Below are positions 30,793-38,201 of a DNA stretch of 64,000 bases, piece by piece. Source of the DNA: Morganella morganii H1r (GTDB taxonomy: Bacteria > Pseudomonadota > Gammaproteobacteria > Enterobacterales > Enterobacteriaceae); the NCBI RefSeq assembly GCF_000633515.1, contig NZ_AYMP01000014.1:248001-312000 (forward strand), written 5' to 3'. The position numbers were made by a program, and so were the translations under genes. How positions within the stretch are numbered: the first letter of the stretch is position 1; each line of letters opens with the position of its first letter. Under the pieces are notes generated by a model, which saw only the letters and a list, made by a program, of their open reading frames with translations, was not told where the DNA came from and did not search any database.

Positions 30793-31518
30793 ATGCCGGA
30801 TCCGGAGATTATTGCATTTTTTACAAAACTTCAGATGTCAAAAAAAATGACTGATTTTTCCCGTCTGCAATGGTTGTCAGATGCTGCAGGTCGCGCGAAA
30901 CAACTGTCGCTGACGACACATCCTTTTGCTTTTGCACATCCGGAAGCCCGCAAAAATCGTGATGGCAAAGTGAGTGCGGTGCTGGCGGAGGTCAAAAAGA
31001 AAAATGATGGCTTTCTGCGGTCCGGTAATGTGGTTGTTCCGCCTGATGCTGAAGGTAATGCGGCTGCACTGGAAATATATACGTTCCTGATGCTGAAAAT
31101 GCAGGATGGAAAAACATTACTGACACATTTGTGTGAAGAAAGTGAACTGGCAAAGAAAATTTTCAGCGGAAAAGATTACCGGGAACTGCGTGCCGGTTTT
31201 TTGCAGATATTTTCCGAGAGCGGAATACCGGTAACACACGCAAAAATAAAACAGGTTTTTTTTCCTGTACCGGATAAAGAATGTAAAGCGGGTTATCATT
31301 TACTGTCAGTACTGACGCCGTCGGGATTATTATCTGAACTGTACCGCCGGTTTGGTATACCCGGTGTATTCTCAGGTCAGTCTGTTGTTATTCATATCGG
31401 CGGATCTAAACCGCAAAATATCTCTGCACTTAATATGCGTAATAAAGGAAAAGCCTGTTTGTTGTTATCAGTCCCTCCGGGAACGGTCAGTGCCGGAGAA
31501 CGTTACCGTGGCCATTAA
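30793..31518 (+). CDS. csy1: Type I-F Csy1 (Cas8f), C-terminally truncated
   Basis: A 241-residue protein matching the N-terminal half of Csy1, the large subunit of the I-F Cascade. Family landmarks are present: SRLQWLSDAAGRAKQLSLTT, GNAAALEIYTFLMLK, a KQVFFPVPD segment, GYHLLSVLTPSGLL, and GGSKPQNISALN near the end. Family members are about 430 residues. Here the protein stops right after the LLLSVPP segment, so the C-terminal helical bundle is absent. That bundle closes the complex and recruits Cas2-3 in studied I-F systems. csy2 begins inside the last codons of csy1. Confidence 0.88.
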   Translation: MPDPEIIAFFTKLQMSKKMTDFSRLQWLSDAAGRAKQLSLTTHPFAFAHPEARKNRDGKVSAVLAEVKKKNDGFLRSGNVVVPPDAEGNAAALEIYTFLMLKMQDGKTLLTHLCEESELAKKIFSGKDYRELRAGFLQIFSESGIPVTHAKIKQVFFPVPDKECKAGYHLLSVLTPSGLLSELYRRFGIPGVFSGQSVVIHIGGSKPQNISALNMRNKGKACLLLSVPPGTVSAGERYRGH

Positions 31519-32329
31519 TTATCTGCTGCTGAAAAATATCCTTATCCGGAATGCCAATGCGTTATCCGGTGCATTGATAGTTGGTTTTCCGGCTGTCACG
31601 GCCTGGCTTGGATTTGTTCATGCGCTTGAGCGAAAAGTGAAAAAATGCGGATTTTCGTCAGTCAGGTTTAATTATGCCGGTATTATTTGTCACCACTGTC
31701 ATCTGCAACTGTATGCAGAGCCCGGTGAAATGGTGTATTCCGTACTGAACAGCCGGAAACCACCGGATAAAAAAGGCAGAAATCCATCGCTGACTGAGGA
31801 GGCATATTGTCATCTCAATGTGTCACTGATTATTTGCGGTGAAAATATAAAAGATAAAAATACGGAAGTTATCACTGCAATACCGGAGGCAATAAACATG
31901 CTGAAGATTGCCGGGGGGGATATTACTGATTCAGGCAGACAGGAGACAGGCATCTTTCCGGATAACAAACAGAGTTGGTGTGAATTACGGCAACGTATTG
32001 CACCGGGGTACGTATTACTGGAGCGGCGGGATGTCATGATAAATGCTATGAAAAGCGGAATGGATGCAATGGCGGTATTACTGAAATATACCGCTGTTCC
32101 CGGTACGATGCTGATCCCGGTCGTCACCGGATATCAGGGGCTTTCTCCGCCGGGAACAGTGAAAAATGCCAGGGCAGAAGGTATACCTCACCGTTTTGCG
32201 GAAAGTGTTATTACATTGGGGGAATTCCGGCCGGTGGATAAATTACGCCATCCTTCGGATATGTTGTGGGGTTATCACTATTTACCTGACGAGGATCTTT
32301 ATTTGTGTCAGCAGGGAAATCACCATTAA
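31508..32329 (+). CDS. csy2: Type I-F Csy2 (Cas5f)
   Basis: A 273-residue Cas5f, which caps the 5' end of the crRNA in the Cascade. The start region LLLKNILIRNANALSGALIV, then GFPAVTAWLGFVHALERKV, the centre NYAGIICHHCHLQLY, and the late segments GYQGLSPPGTVKNARAEG and PSDMLWGYHYLPDEDLY match Csy2. Translation probably starts at GTG 31508, overlapping the csy1 stop by 11 nt; upstream in-frame codons lie inside csy1. It is shorter than the roughly 330 residues of P. aeruginosa Csy2. Confidence 0.87.
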   Translation: MAINYLLLKNILIRNANALSGALIVGFPAVTAWLGFVHALERKVKKCGFSSVRFNYAGIICHHCHLQLYAEPGEMVYSVLNSRKPPDKKGRNPSLTEEAYCHLNVSLIICGENIKDKNTEVITAIPEAINMLKIAGGDITDSGRQETGIFPDNKQSWCELRQRIAPGYVLLERRDVMINAMKSGMDAMAVLLKYTAVPGTMLIPVVTGYQGLSPPGTVKNARAEGIPHRFAESVITLGEFRPVDKLRHPSDMLWGYHYLPDEDLYLCQQGNHH

Positions 32330-32343
32330 ATAAAAAAGAAAAA

Positions 32344-33360
32344 ATGACCGGGTACAGAAATATACCGTCAGTTTTATCCTTTTCGAAAAAACTGATCCCT
32401 TCTGACGGTATTTTTTCCGGCGCATCACAGCATCCGGATTCACCGGTTACTCCGCTGAATATACAGGTAAGAACGATCCGGGGAACATTTGCGTTCCGCC
32501 GGAAAAACCGGGAAGCAGATGAAAAAACGTCCGGACAAAAAATTCATAATCCTAATATTCAGTATATGGATTACTGCATGCTGGGAGCGGAACAGAATGT
32601 GCTCATATTTCGGTTCTCACTGAAAATCACCGGCGGGCTGAAATATCCGGCTGCCTGCAATAATGAAACCTTTCGGCAGCGCTATCAGGCAGTAATGACG
32701 GATTATCTGGAAAGAAAACAGTGCCGTGAGCCTGCAAGGCGGTATGCACATAATATTGCCGGTGGCCGTTTTTTGTGGCGGAACCGGGTTGGCGCAGAGC
32801 AGATTGATGTGGTTGTGGATAATCTCAGTGCGAAAAAAAAACAGCAGTGGGTATTTGATGCGCGGAAGTACAGCCTGCGTCATTTTGATCAGACGGATAA
32901 TATCGTCAGTGATCTCGGGAAACATATTGCCGCCGCACTGAGCGGTGATGATGGCGCGTTATTGCTGGCCATTACCGCCAGAATGATAACCGGAAAGGGA
33001 CAGGAGGTTTATCCGAGCTGTGAATTTGTGGTCAACAAAAGAAAGAGCGGAAAAAGCCGGATACTCTGCAATGTTGATGGTATTGCGGGGATGCATTCAC
33101 AAAAAATCGGCAATGCTTTGCGCTCGGTGGATACCTGGTATCCGGCTTTTTCTGAACCATCCGCAGGAGCGGGAGCGATTGCTGCCGATCCCTTTGGCGC
33201 AGTCACACATCTGGGGGCGGTATTCCGGCCGCCGGGGTCAGGGCAGGATTTTTATACGCTCTTTGAAAAATGGGTCGGCGGGGAGAAACTCACTGAACAT
33301 GAAGAAAGTTATATCGTGGCAGTGTTAATTCGTGGCGGTGTTTTCGGCGGCGTGGGGTAA
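32344..33360 (+). CDS. csy3: Type I-F Csy3 (Cas7f)
   Basis: A 338-residue backbone subunit that polymerises along the crRNA. It matches the I-F1 type closely: PSVLSFSKKLIPSDG at the start, AHNIAGGRFLWRNRVGAE in the centre, GKGQEVYPS, HSQKIGNALRSVDTWYP and VAVLIRGGVFGG at the end. This is much nearer I-F1 Csy3 than the transposon-linked I-F3 Cas7. The ATG at 32344 aligns with the family N-terminus; a GTG at 32305 would add 13 residues. This is the best-preserved gene of the operon. Confidence 0.92.
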   Translation: MTGYRNIPSVLSFSKKLIPSDGIFSGASQHPDSPVTPLNIQVRTIRGTFAFRRKNREADEKTSGQKIHNPNIQYMDYCMLGAEQNVLIFRFSLKITGGLKYPAACNNETFRQRYQAVMTDYLERKQCREPARRYAHNIAGGRFLWRNRVGAEQIDVVVDNLSAKKKQQWVFDARKYSLRHFDQTDNIVSDLGKHIAAALSGDDGALLLAITARMITGKGQEVYPSCEFVVNKRKSGKSRILCNVDGIAGMHSQKIGNALRSVDTWYPAFSEPSAGAGAIAADPFGAVTHLGAVFRPPGSGQDFYTLFEKWVGGEKLTEHEESYIVAVLIRGGVFGGVG

Positions 33361-33364
33361 ACAG

Positions 33365-33922
33365 ATGCGATTTTATCAGACAATCAGGATCCTGCCCGAT
33401 GCACTGATATCGGCTGTATTTCTCCGCCAGCAAATCTGGCGGCAACTTCATCTGATACTGGCAGAGAATAAAACCGGTGAAAACGACAGTGCGGTGGCTG
33501 TTGCGTTTCCGGATTATTGCCGGGAGCAGCAAACAGCCGGAAATCGTCTGCGTCTGCTGGCCGGGGATTATTCTGCTCTGGAGTCGCTGGCAGTTGCTGT
33601 GCGGTTGTCTCCTTTTTATCCGTACATCCGGTTAAGCCCTATTTTACCCGTGCCGGAAAAAACGCAGCCGGTCAGCTATGTCCGTCAGCATATCAAAGGG
33701 GTACGCCGTTTTCAGACTGCGGGGGCCGGGCGATTATTTATTCCGGAAACACTGCCGTTTATCTGGACTCAATCTTTGTCAGGCGGCAGACATCACAGGC
33801 CATTTCCTTTTTTTATCCGGAAACTTGTACCGGGAACGGCTGCAGAGGGGCGGTTTACCTGTTACGGACTGAGTCAGAAAAAATCAGAAGATGGGAGAAT
33901 TGCAACAGTACCTCATTTTTGA
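33365..33922 (+). CDS. csy4: Type I-F Csy4 (Cas6f) crRNA endonuclease
   Basis: A 185-residue protein matching Csy4, which cuts pre-crRNA at the repeat hairpin and stays bound to it. The catalytic histidine is present at residue 29 (IWRQLHLILAE), as in P. aeruginosa Csy4, and the C-terminal FTCYGLS motif is intact. The part corresponding to the arginine-rich RNA-binding helix (about residues 105-125, VSYVRQHIKGVRRFQ) looks about a dozen residues shorter. It starts four bases after csy3. Probably active or recently so. Confidence 0.87.
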   Translation: MRFYQTIRILPDALISAVFLRQQIWRQLHLILAENKTGENDSAVAVAFPDYCREQQTAGNRLRLLAGDYSALESLAVAVRLSPFYPYIRLSPILPVPEKTQPVSYVRQHIKGVRRFQTAGAGRLFIPETLPFIWTQSLSGGRHHRPFPFFIRKLVPGTAAEGRFTCYGLSQKKSEDGRIATVPHF

Positions 33923-33975
33923 GGCCATTTACTGCCACAGCGGCAGCTGAGAAATAATTATGATAAAAAAATAAT

Positions 33976-34025
33976 GCACTGCCGGAAATGCCCCTGTGCT
34001 TCAGCAGACAGGGGCGGGCAGCTTA
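33976..34025 (+). other. Hairpin with I-F-repeat-like ends after csy4
   Basis: The segment begins GCACTGCCG and ends GGCAGCTTA. These correspond to the 5' and 3' parts of typical type I-F repeats, which read about G-TGCACTGCCG-x-GGCAGCTTA. Between them lies a second stem, GCCCCTGT/ACAGGGGC. The whole can fold as one long hairpin in the csy4 3' region, where a CRISPR array normally stands. It can also be read as an ordinary bidirectional terminator for two convergent genes. Confidence 0.45.
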
Positions 34026-35510
34026 CTGTACCGGAGGAAAGCCGGCCGGTGCCGGCGTGGAAATGTGTGAACCGGGATCAACGGAAAAATGTATGTCGGA
34101 GGAAAAACGCTTTTTCGGTGCCAGTTCCCATATCACCCGCACCGGAAACTCACCGTATTCTGTAGGGGTACCGTGCAGATTACCGGTTTTGTCGTTAAAA
34201 CTAAGACCGATATTGCGCTGGAAATAAATACCGAGGATAGTGACCTCCCGTCCGTCATCCAGTGTTGCGGTGACCGGTGAACTGAATGGTTCAAGCAACC
34301 GGGCGCGGGCGATGTTGACCCGGATTCCCGGTTGCCCGGAAGGTGGCGGCATTGTTGCAGGAGTCTTATTTTCATGAGAGGTGTTTTGTGTAACAGCGTC
34401 TTCTTCCGCAGACTCCCGGACGGGTGCCGCTGTTGCCTGTGGCGGAATGTTCTCTTTCCCCGCAGCAAACAGCGCCGTCAGCCCCCAGGGCTTCTGTTCT
34501 GCAGATTCCGCCTGTAACGGAGCGGGGATTGTATCTGCACTGAATGACCAGCTGTTATCCTGCAGGGTATCACGGGTTGATCCGGCAGGTGTGTCTGTGG
34601 TCAGCGGGGCGGCAACAATGTTATCGCCTGCTGCAATTTCTGCCGGTTCCGGGAGTTCTCCGATTACCGGCGTATCAGTGTCATCGGTATCCAGGTCGTC
34701 AAACAGCCAGTTGCCGTCTTTCAGCGGATCACTGAGGGCAGCAGGTTCCGGAAACAGGGATTTATCACTGAATACAGAGGCGGTCAGTGCAGTATTGTCT
34801 GCGGCTGCCGGTGTAACGGATGCTGCTGCCGCAGGTTCGTTGTATACAAAGGTGAACTCTGCGGATTCATCATCAGAAGGTGGTGAAAACTGATTTATTA
34901 TCACCGGTTCAGCATATGCCGGGGCAGATTCTGTGGTGCCGTTGTCAGCCGGTGGTATCACAGGGTCTGCTGGCGCAGCCTCGTTGCAGACAAAAGTCAA
35001 CTCTGCCGAATGATCCTCAGCAGATAAATGTTGTGTTTCAGTCGCTGCGGGCTCATCCGGAAGAAAAGCATGCTGACCAAATATTGCGGATAAACGGTCA
35101 ATTTCTGCAGAAGCCTGTTCTTCTGTAACCGTGGTGTTATCCGTGATAACCGGCCCTTCAGGTGCAGACGGAACAATGAGGAGGTCCGGTTCAGCAGCAG
35201 GCGGGAATGCGGTCTGAGCTGTGTCCGGCTGTGAGACAGGCATATCCGCCGGCGCAGAAAGTGTGCTGTCAGCGAGCGCACTGCCCATCATCATCTGCGG
35301 ATTATTGCGTTCATGTTCAGCGCTGGCAGCTGCCAGTGCGGCGGAGACTTCACGGTATTTTACGTCAATCAGGCTGCTGAGGACGAGCAGGGCTGCGCGG
35401 ATGGTTTCATCATCACACAAGGCCGTGATTTCTGCGCTGCGGACAGGGTGTCCGGCCTGTTCAGCCAGCATGGCACAAATTGTCCGCTTCTGATCGGAGG
35501 TTATTTCCAT
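34023..35510 (-). CDS. Low-complexity acidic protein with Ig-like C-terminus
   Basis: A 495-residue protein that I do not recognise. The start at 35510 (MEITSDQKRTICAML) has an AAAGGGA site. Residues 1-80 are a compact helical region. About 80-370 is Ala/Pro/Asp/Glu/Thr-rich and disordered, with a repeated unit (HSAELTFVCNEAAPADP and ESAEFTFVYNEPAAAAS). The last 100 residues contain GLSFNDKTGNLHGTPTEYGE, which resembles the core of He_PIG/cadherin-like Ig domains. It has no signal peptide. It is convergent with the csy operon. Confidence 0.65.
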   Translation of the reverse strand: MEITSDQKRTICAMLAEQAGHPVRSAEITALCDDETIRAALLVLSSLIDVKYREVSAALAAASAEHERNNPQMMMGSALADSTLSAPADMPVSQPDTAQTAFPPAAEPDLLIVPSAPEGPVITDNTTVTEEQASAEIDRLSAIFGQHAFLPDEPAATETQHLSAEDHSAELTFVCNEAAPADPVIPPADNGTTESAPAYAEPVIINQFSPPSDDESAEFTFVYNEPAAAASVTPAAADNTALTASVFSDKSLFPEPAALSDPLKDGNWLFDDLDTDDTDTPVIGELPEPAEIAAGDNIVAAPLTTDTPAGSTRDTLQDNSWSFSADTIPAPLQAESAEQKPWGLTALFAAGKENIPPQATAAPVRESAEEDAVTQNTSHENKTPATMPPPSGQPGIRVNIARARLLEPFSSPVTATLDDGREVTILGIYFQRNIGLSFNDKTGNLHGTPTEYGEFPVRVIWELAPKKRFSSDIHFSVDPGSHISTPAPAGFPPVQ

Positions 35511-35703
35511 TAACGTTTCCCTTTGTGACTCACTGATTGTCACGGTTTTTAGAACGGAACTACGGGGGCTTCCGCTCCGGCACCGGTTACAGGCCGGGAG
35601 TGTTCCCTGAACAGCGGAATGCCGGGAAATTGTTCACTGATGATACTGCGAAATCCGGCTGCTGAAATATGGGGGAAGTCTGATTGACGCAGAATGACGC
35701 ATA

Positions 35704-35749
35704 ATAAAATAATGACAATCTTATTAATCCGAAATTATCATTATTTTAT
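35704..35749. promoter_or_regulatory. Inverted repeat upstream of the radical SAM cluster
   Basis: ATAAAATAATGACA (35704-35717) and TATCATTATTTTAT (35736-35749) are 14-bp arms with 13 matching pairs and an 18-nt spacer. The first arm with its flank shows partial similarity to a Fur box. It is the most obvious regulator site in the gap before the plus-strand operon; the rest of the 440-bp gap shows nothing else. Confidence 0.45.
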
Positions 35750-35950
35750 AAATAAGAAGAATTATCCCGGATACTCCGGCGGCCAGCGCCGGCAGGAAAA
35801 GGTGCGTAAACGGCATATGCAATGTTTTTTCATGATATTAAACAAAGATTCAGGCATCGCTGATTGTTTCTGAAATGAAGGTCGCTAAGATAGGCATTCC
35901 ACTTAAGGAAAAGCGGCAGTGCGGGTAAATTTACCGGAGGAGACGGCGGA

Positions 35951-36670
35951 ATGTCGTATCGCGCATTTTTTCAGCCTGTAAAAACCCTGACACAGGCGCA
36001 GCGTCAGGAAATGGCCTCACTCTATTTTATGTATTACACCGGCAGTGACGGCGCACAGTTTTTATCAGATCTCGATCATAAACAGGAAGTTCTGTTTCTG
36101 ATGTCAGGGGATGAAATGGCCGGGTTCAGTACCCTGCAATTTTACCCGTTCCGCGGACACCGGATTGTCTATTCCGGCGACACAATTGTGCATCCCGCCC
36201 ACTGGAAGCAGCAAACGCTGCACGGTGCCTGGCTGCGGCGTATTGCGCTTTTGCGCAGTGAATGCCCCGGCGAACGGGTGTTCTGGTTTCTGCTGGTGAA
36301 AGGCGTGCGCACTTACCGGTACATGAGCACACTCGCGCAGACCTTTTATCCGCACTGGAGCGGCAATGTCAAAGAGCCGGAACTGGCACGGCTGGTGGCG
36401 GAACTGGCAAAAGATAAATTCGGTTCACTCTATAACCCGGTGCGCGGTGTGGTGGAATGCCCGTCGGCATTTGGCTATCTGAACCGCACAATGGCTACGG
36501 TTACTGACGCGCAGCGCAGTAAGCCGGACGTTGCCTTTTTCCTGCATAAAAATCCGCATTATGTCTGCGGCCATGAACTGGTCTGCCTGTGTGAGATTTC
36601 GCCTGATAATGTGGCAAAACGTTATCAGTCACTCTTTGAAGAGCCTGATGTTGAGTTCTGCTATGGATAA
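35951..36670 (+). CDS. Acyltransferase-like protein, first gene of the cluster
   Basis: A 239-residue soluble protein. Its layout (EVLFLMSGDEMAGFSTLQFYP, then RIVYSGDTIVHPAHWKQQTL, then a helix beginning LHGAWLRRIALL) is reminiscent of GNAT-fold proteins, but the acetyl-CoA loop is not clear. It starts after a strong GGAGGAG site and overlaps the GH3 gene by 8 nt, so it is co-translated with it. It is the first gene of a nine-gene operon. Function is not known. Confidence 0.7.
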   Translation: MSYRAFFQPVKTLTQAQRQEMASLYFMYYTGSDGAQFLSDLDHKQEVLFLMSGDEMAGFSTLQFYPFRGHRIVYSGDTIVHPAHWKQQTLHGAWLRRIALLRSECPGERVFWFLLVKGVRTYRYMSTLAQTFYPHWSGNVKEPELARLVAELAKDKFGSLYNPVRGVVECPSAFGYLNRTMATVTDAQRSKPDVAFFLHKNPHYVCGHELVCLCEISPDNVAKRYQSLFEEPDVEFCYG

Positions 36671-38201
36671 TGCCTGGCAGCATTTCCGTTCCGGGATGCC
36701 GTCTGTTCCTCCGCAGGGCACGCTGCGTGAGAGACAGTCCCGCTGGTTAGCCGCCTGTCTGGCGGCGAATGCGGCGTGTGAATACGGGCGGCAGTATCAT
36801 TTTTCCGCTGTAAAATCCGTGACGGATTATCAGCGGAATGTCCCTCTGACAACCTATTCTGAGTTAAGCCCCTTTATCACCCGTATGACGACCGGGGGAA
36901 AAAACCTGCTGTGCAGTGCGCCGGTTCCGGCATTTGAGCTGACCGGCGGCAGTCACAGCGGCGGCAAACTGCTGCCTTATACTGCTGCCGGGTTAACCGA
37001 TTTTCGTCTCGCCGTTACCGGCTGGTTGCGGGATGTGACCCGCCGTTTTGATCTGACTACCGGCCATGTTTACTGGGCGCTCAGCCCGGCAGTGACACGA
37101 ACGACAAAAACGCCCTGTGGTATCCCGGTCGGCGGTGGTGATGCGCTTTATCTGGGGACTGATAATCTGGCGGCGTTCAGTGAATTATCGGCTGTGCCGC
37201 TGACACTGGCACAGGTTGAGGATGCGGCAGTCTGGCAGTTACTGACCCTGATTTATCTGTTGCAGTGCCCGGATTTACGTCTGATATCCGTCTGGAGCCC
37301 GGTATTTTTATTTCCGCTGCTTACGGCTCTTGATACCCGGCAGGCTGAGATTTCCGCACTGCTGCGCGACGGCGGGGACATTGCCGGGCATTCTCTGAAG
37401 GCTGACCCGGCGGCGCTGGTGCGTTACCGGCGTTATCTGCAGGAGCAGAATACCGCGCTGTTATGGCCGCAGCTGGCGCTGATCAGCTGCTGGGATCAGG
37501 CGGCGTCCGCCTCACCGGCACAGGCGCTGATGATGCGCTTTCCCGGCGTGACGCTTCAGGGCAAAGGGTTGCTGTCCACCGAGGCGGTAATCACGGTTCC
37601 GTCTAACATCGGTGACCCGCAGCTGAGTGCAGACAGTAATTTTTATGAATTCCGCCGGGATAACGGGCAGATATATTTAGCGGATGAATTGCTGCCCGGT
37701 GAAACATACAGTGTGATTGTCACCACCAACAGCGGGCTGTACCGCTATCAGACCGATGATCGGGTGTTGTGTACCGGCCACACGCCGGAAGGGCTGCCGC
37801 AGCTGCGTTTTTGCGGGCGTGACGGAATATGCAGTGATTTGGTCGGCGAAAAGCTGACCGATCCGTTCGTTTGTGCCGGTTTACCGCCATCGCAGGATTT
37901 TGCCGTGCTGGCAGCGGATGAGCAGGGCTATGTGCTGCTGCTCAGCGATACCTGCACTGAGACACAGGCACAGGCATATTGTGAGGACACTGAACGCTAT
38001 CTGTGTACCAATCCGCAGTATCACTACGCCCGTCGTATCGGACAACTGAAACCGCTGACATTCTTCCGCCTGCATCAGCCGGCGGAGCACTATTTTCACC
38101 GGCAGCTGCAACGGGGAAAACGGCTGGGAGAAATTAAAATCCCGGCCTTGCTGACCTCGCCTGACTGGCGTGCCATGTTTGAGATCAGGGAGTTTCCGTG
38201 A
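36663..38201 (+). CDS. GH3-family acyl-adenylating/amide-forming enzyme
   Basis: A 512-residue member of the GH3 family, best known from plant auxin-amino acid synthetases. GH3 enzymes activate a carboxylic acid with ATP and transfer it to an amine or thiol. Visible motifs are the P-loop-like FELTGGSHSGGKLLPYT (about residues 94-110), GLLSTEAVITVP in the position of the YxxSE motif, and GLYRYQTDDRVLCTG, the conserved YRYxxxD block. The start at 36663 overlaps the previous stop; an ATG at 36648 is an alternative. Acid and amine partners are unknown. Confidence 0.82.
   Translation: MDNAWQHFRSGMPSVPPQGTLRERQSRWLAACLAANAACEYGRQYHFSAVKSVTDYQRNVPLTTYSELSPFITRMTTGGKNLLCSAPVPAFELTGGSHSGGKLLPYTAAGLTDFRLAVTGWLRDVTRRFDLTTGHVYWALSPAVTRTTKTPCGIPVGGGDALYLGTDNLAAFSELSAVPLTLAQVEDAAVWQLLTLIYLLQCPDLRLISVWSPVFLFPLLTALDTRQAEISALLRDGGDIAGHSLKADPAALVRYRRYLQEQNTALLWPQLALISCWDQAASASPAQALMMRFPGVTLQGKGLLSTEAVITVPSNIGDPQLSADSNFYEFRRDNGQIYLADELLPGETYSVIVTTNSGLYRYQTDDRVLCTGHTPEGLPQLRFCGRDGICSDLVGEKLTDPFVCAGLPPSQDFAVLAADEQGYVLLLSDTCTETQAQAYCEDTERYLCTNPQYHYARRIGQLKPLTFFRLHQPAEHYFHRQLQRGKRLGEIKIPALLTSPDWRAMFEIREFP

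Noticed and set aside
30793-33922. Reading the csy operon as a transposon-linked I-F3 system
   Set aside because: No tnsA, tnsB, tnsC or tniQ is present, csy1 and csy2 are not fused, and Csy3 is of the I-F1 type.
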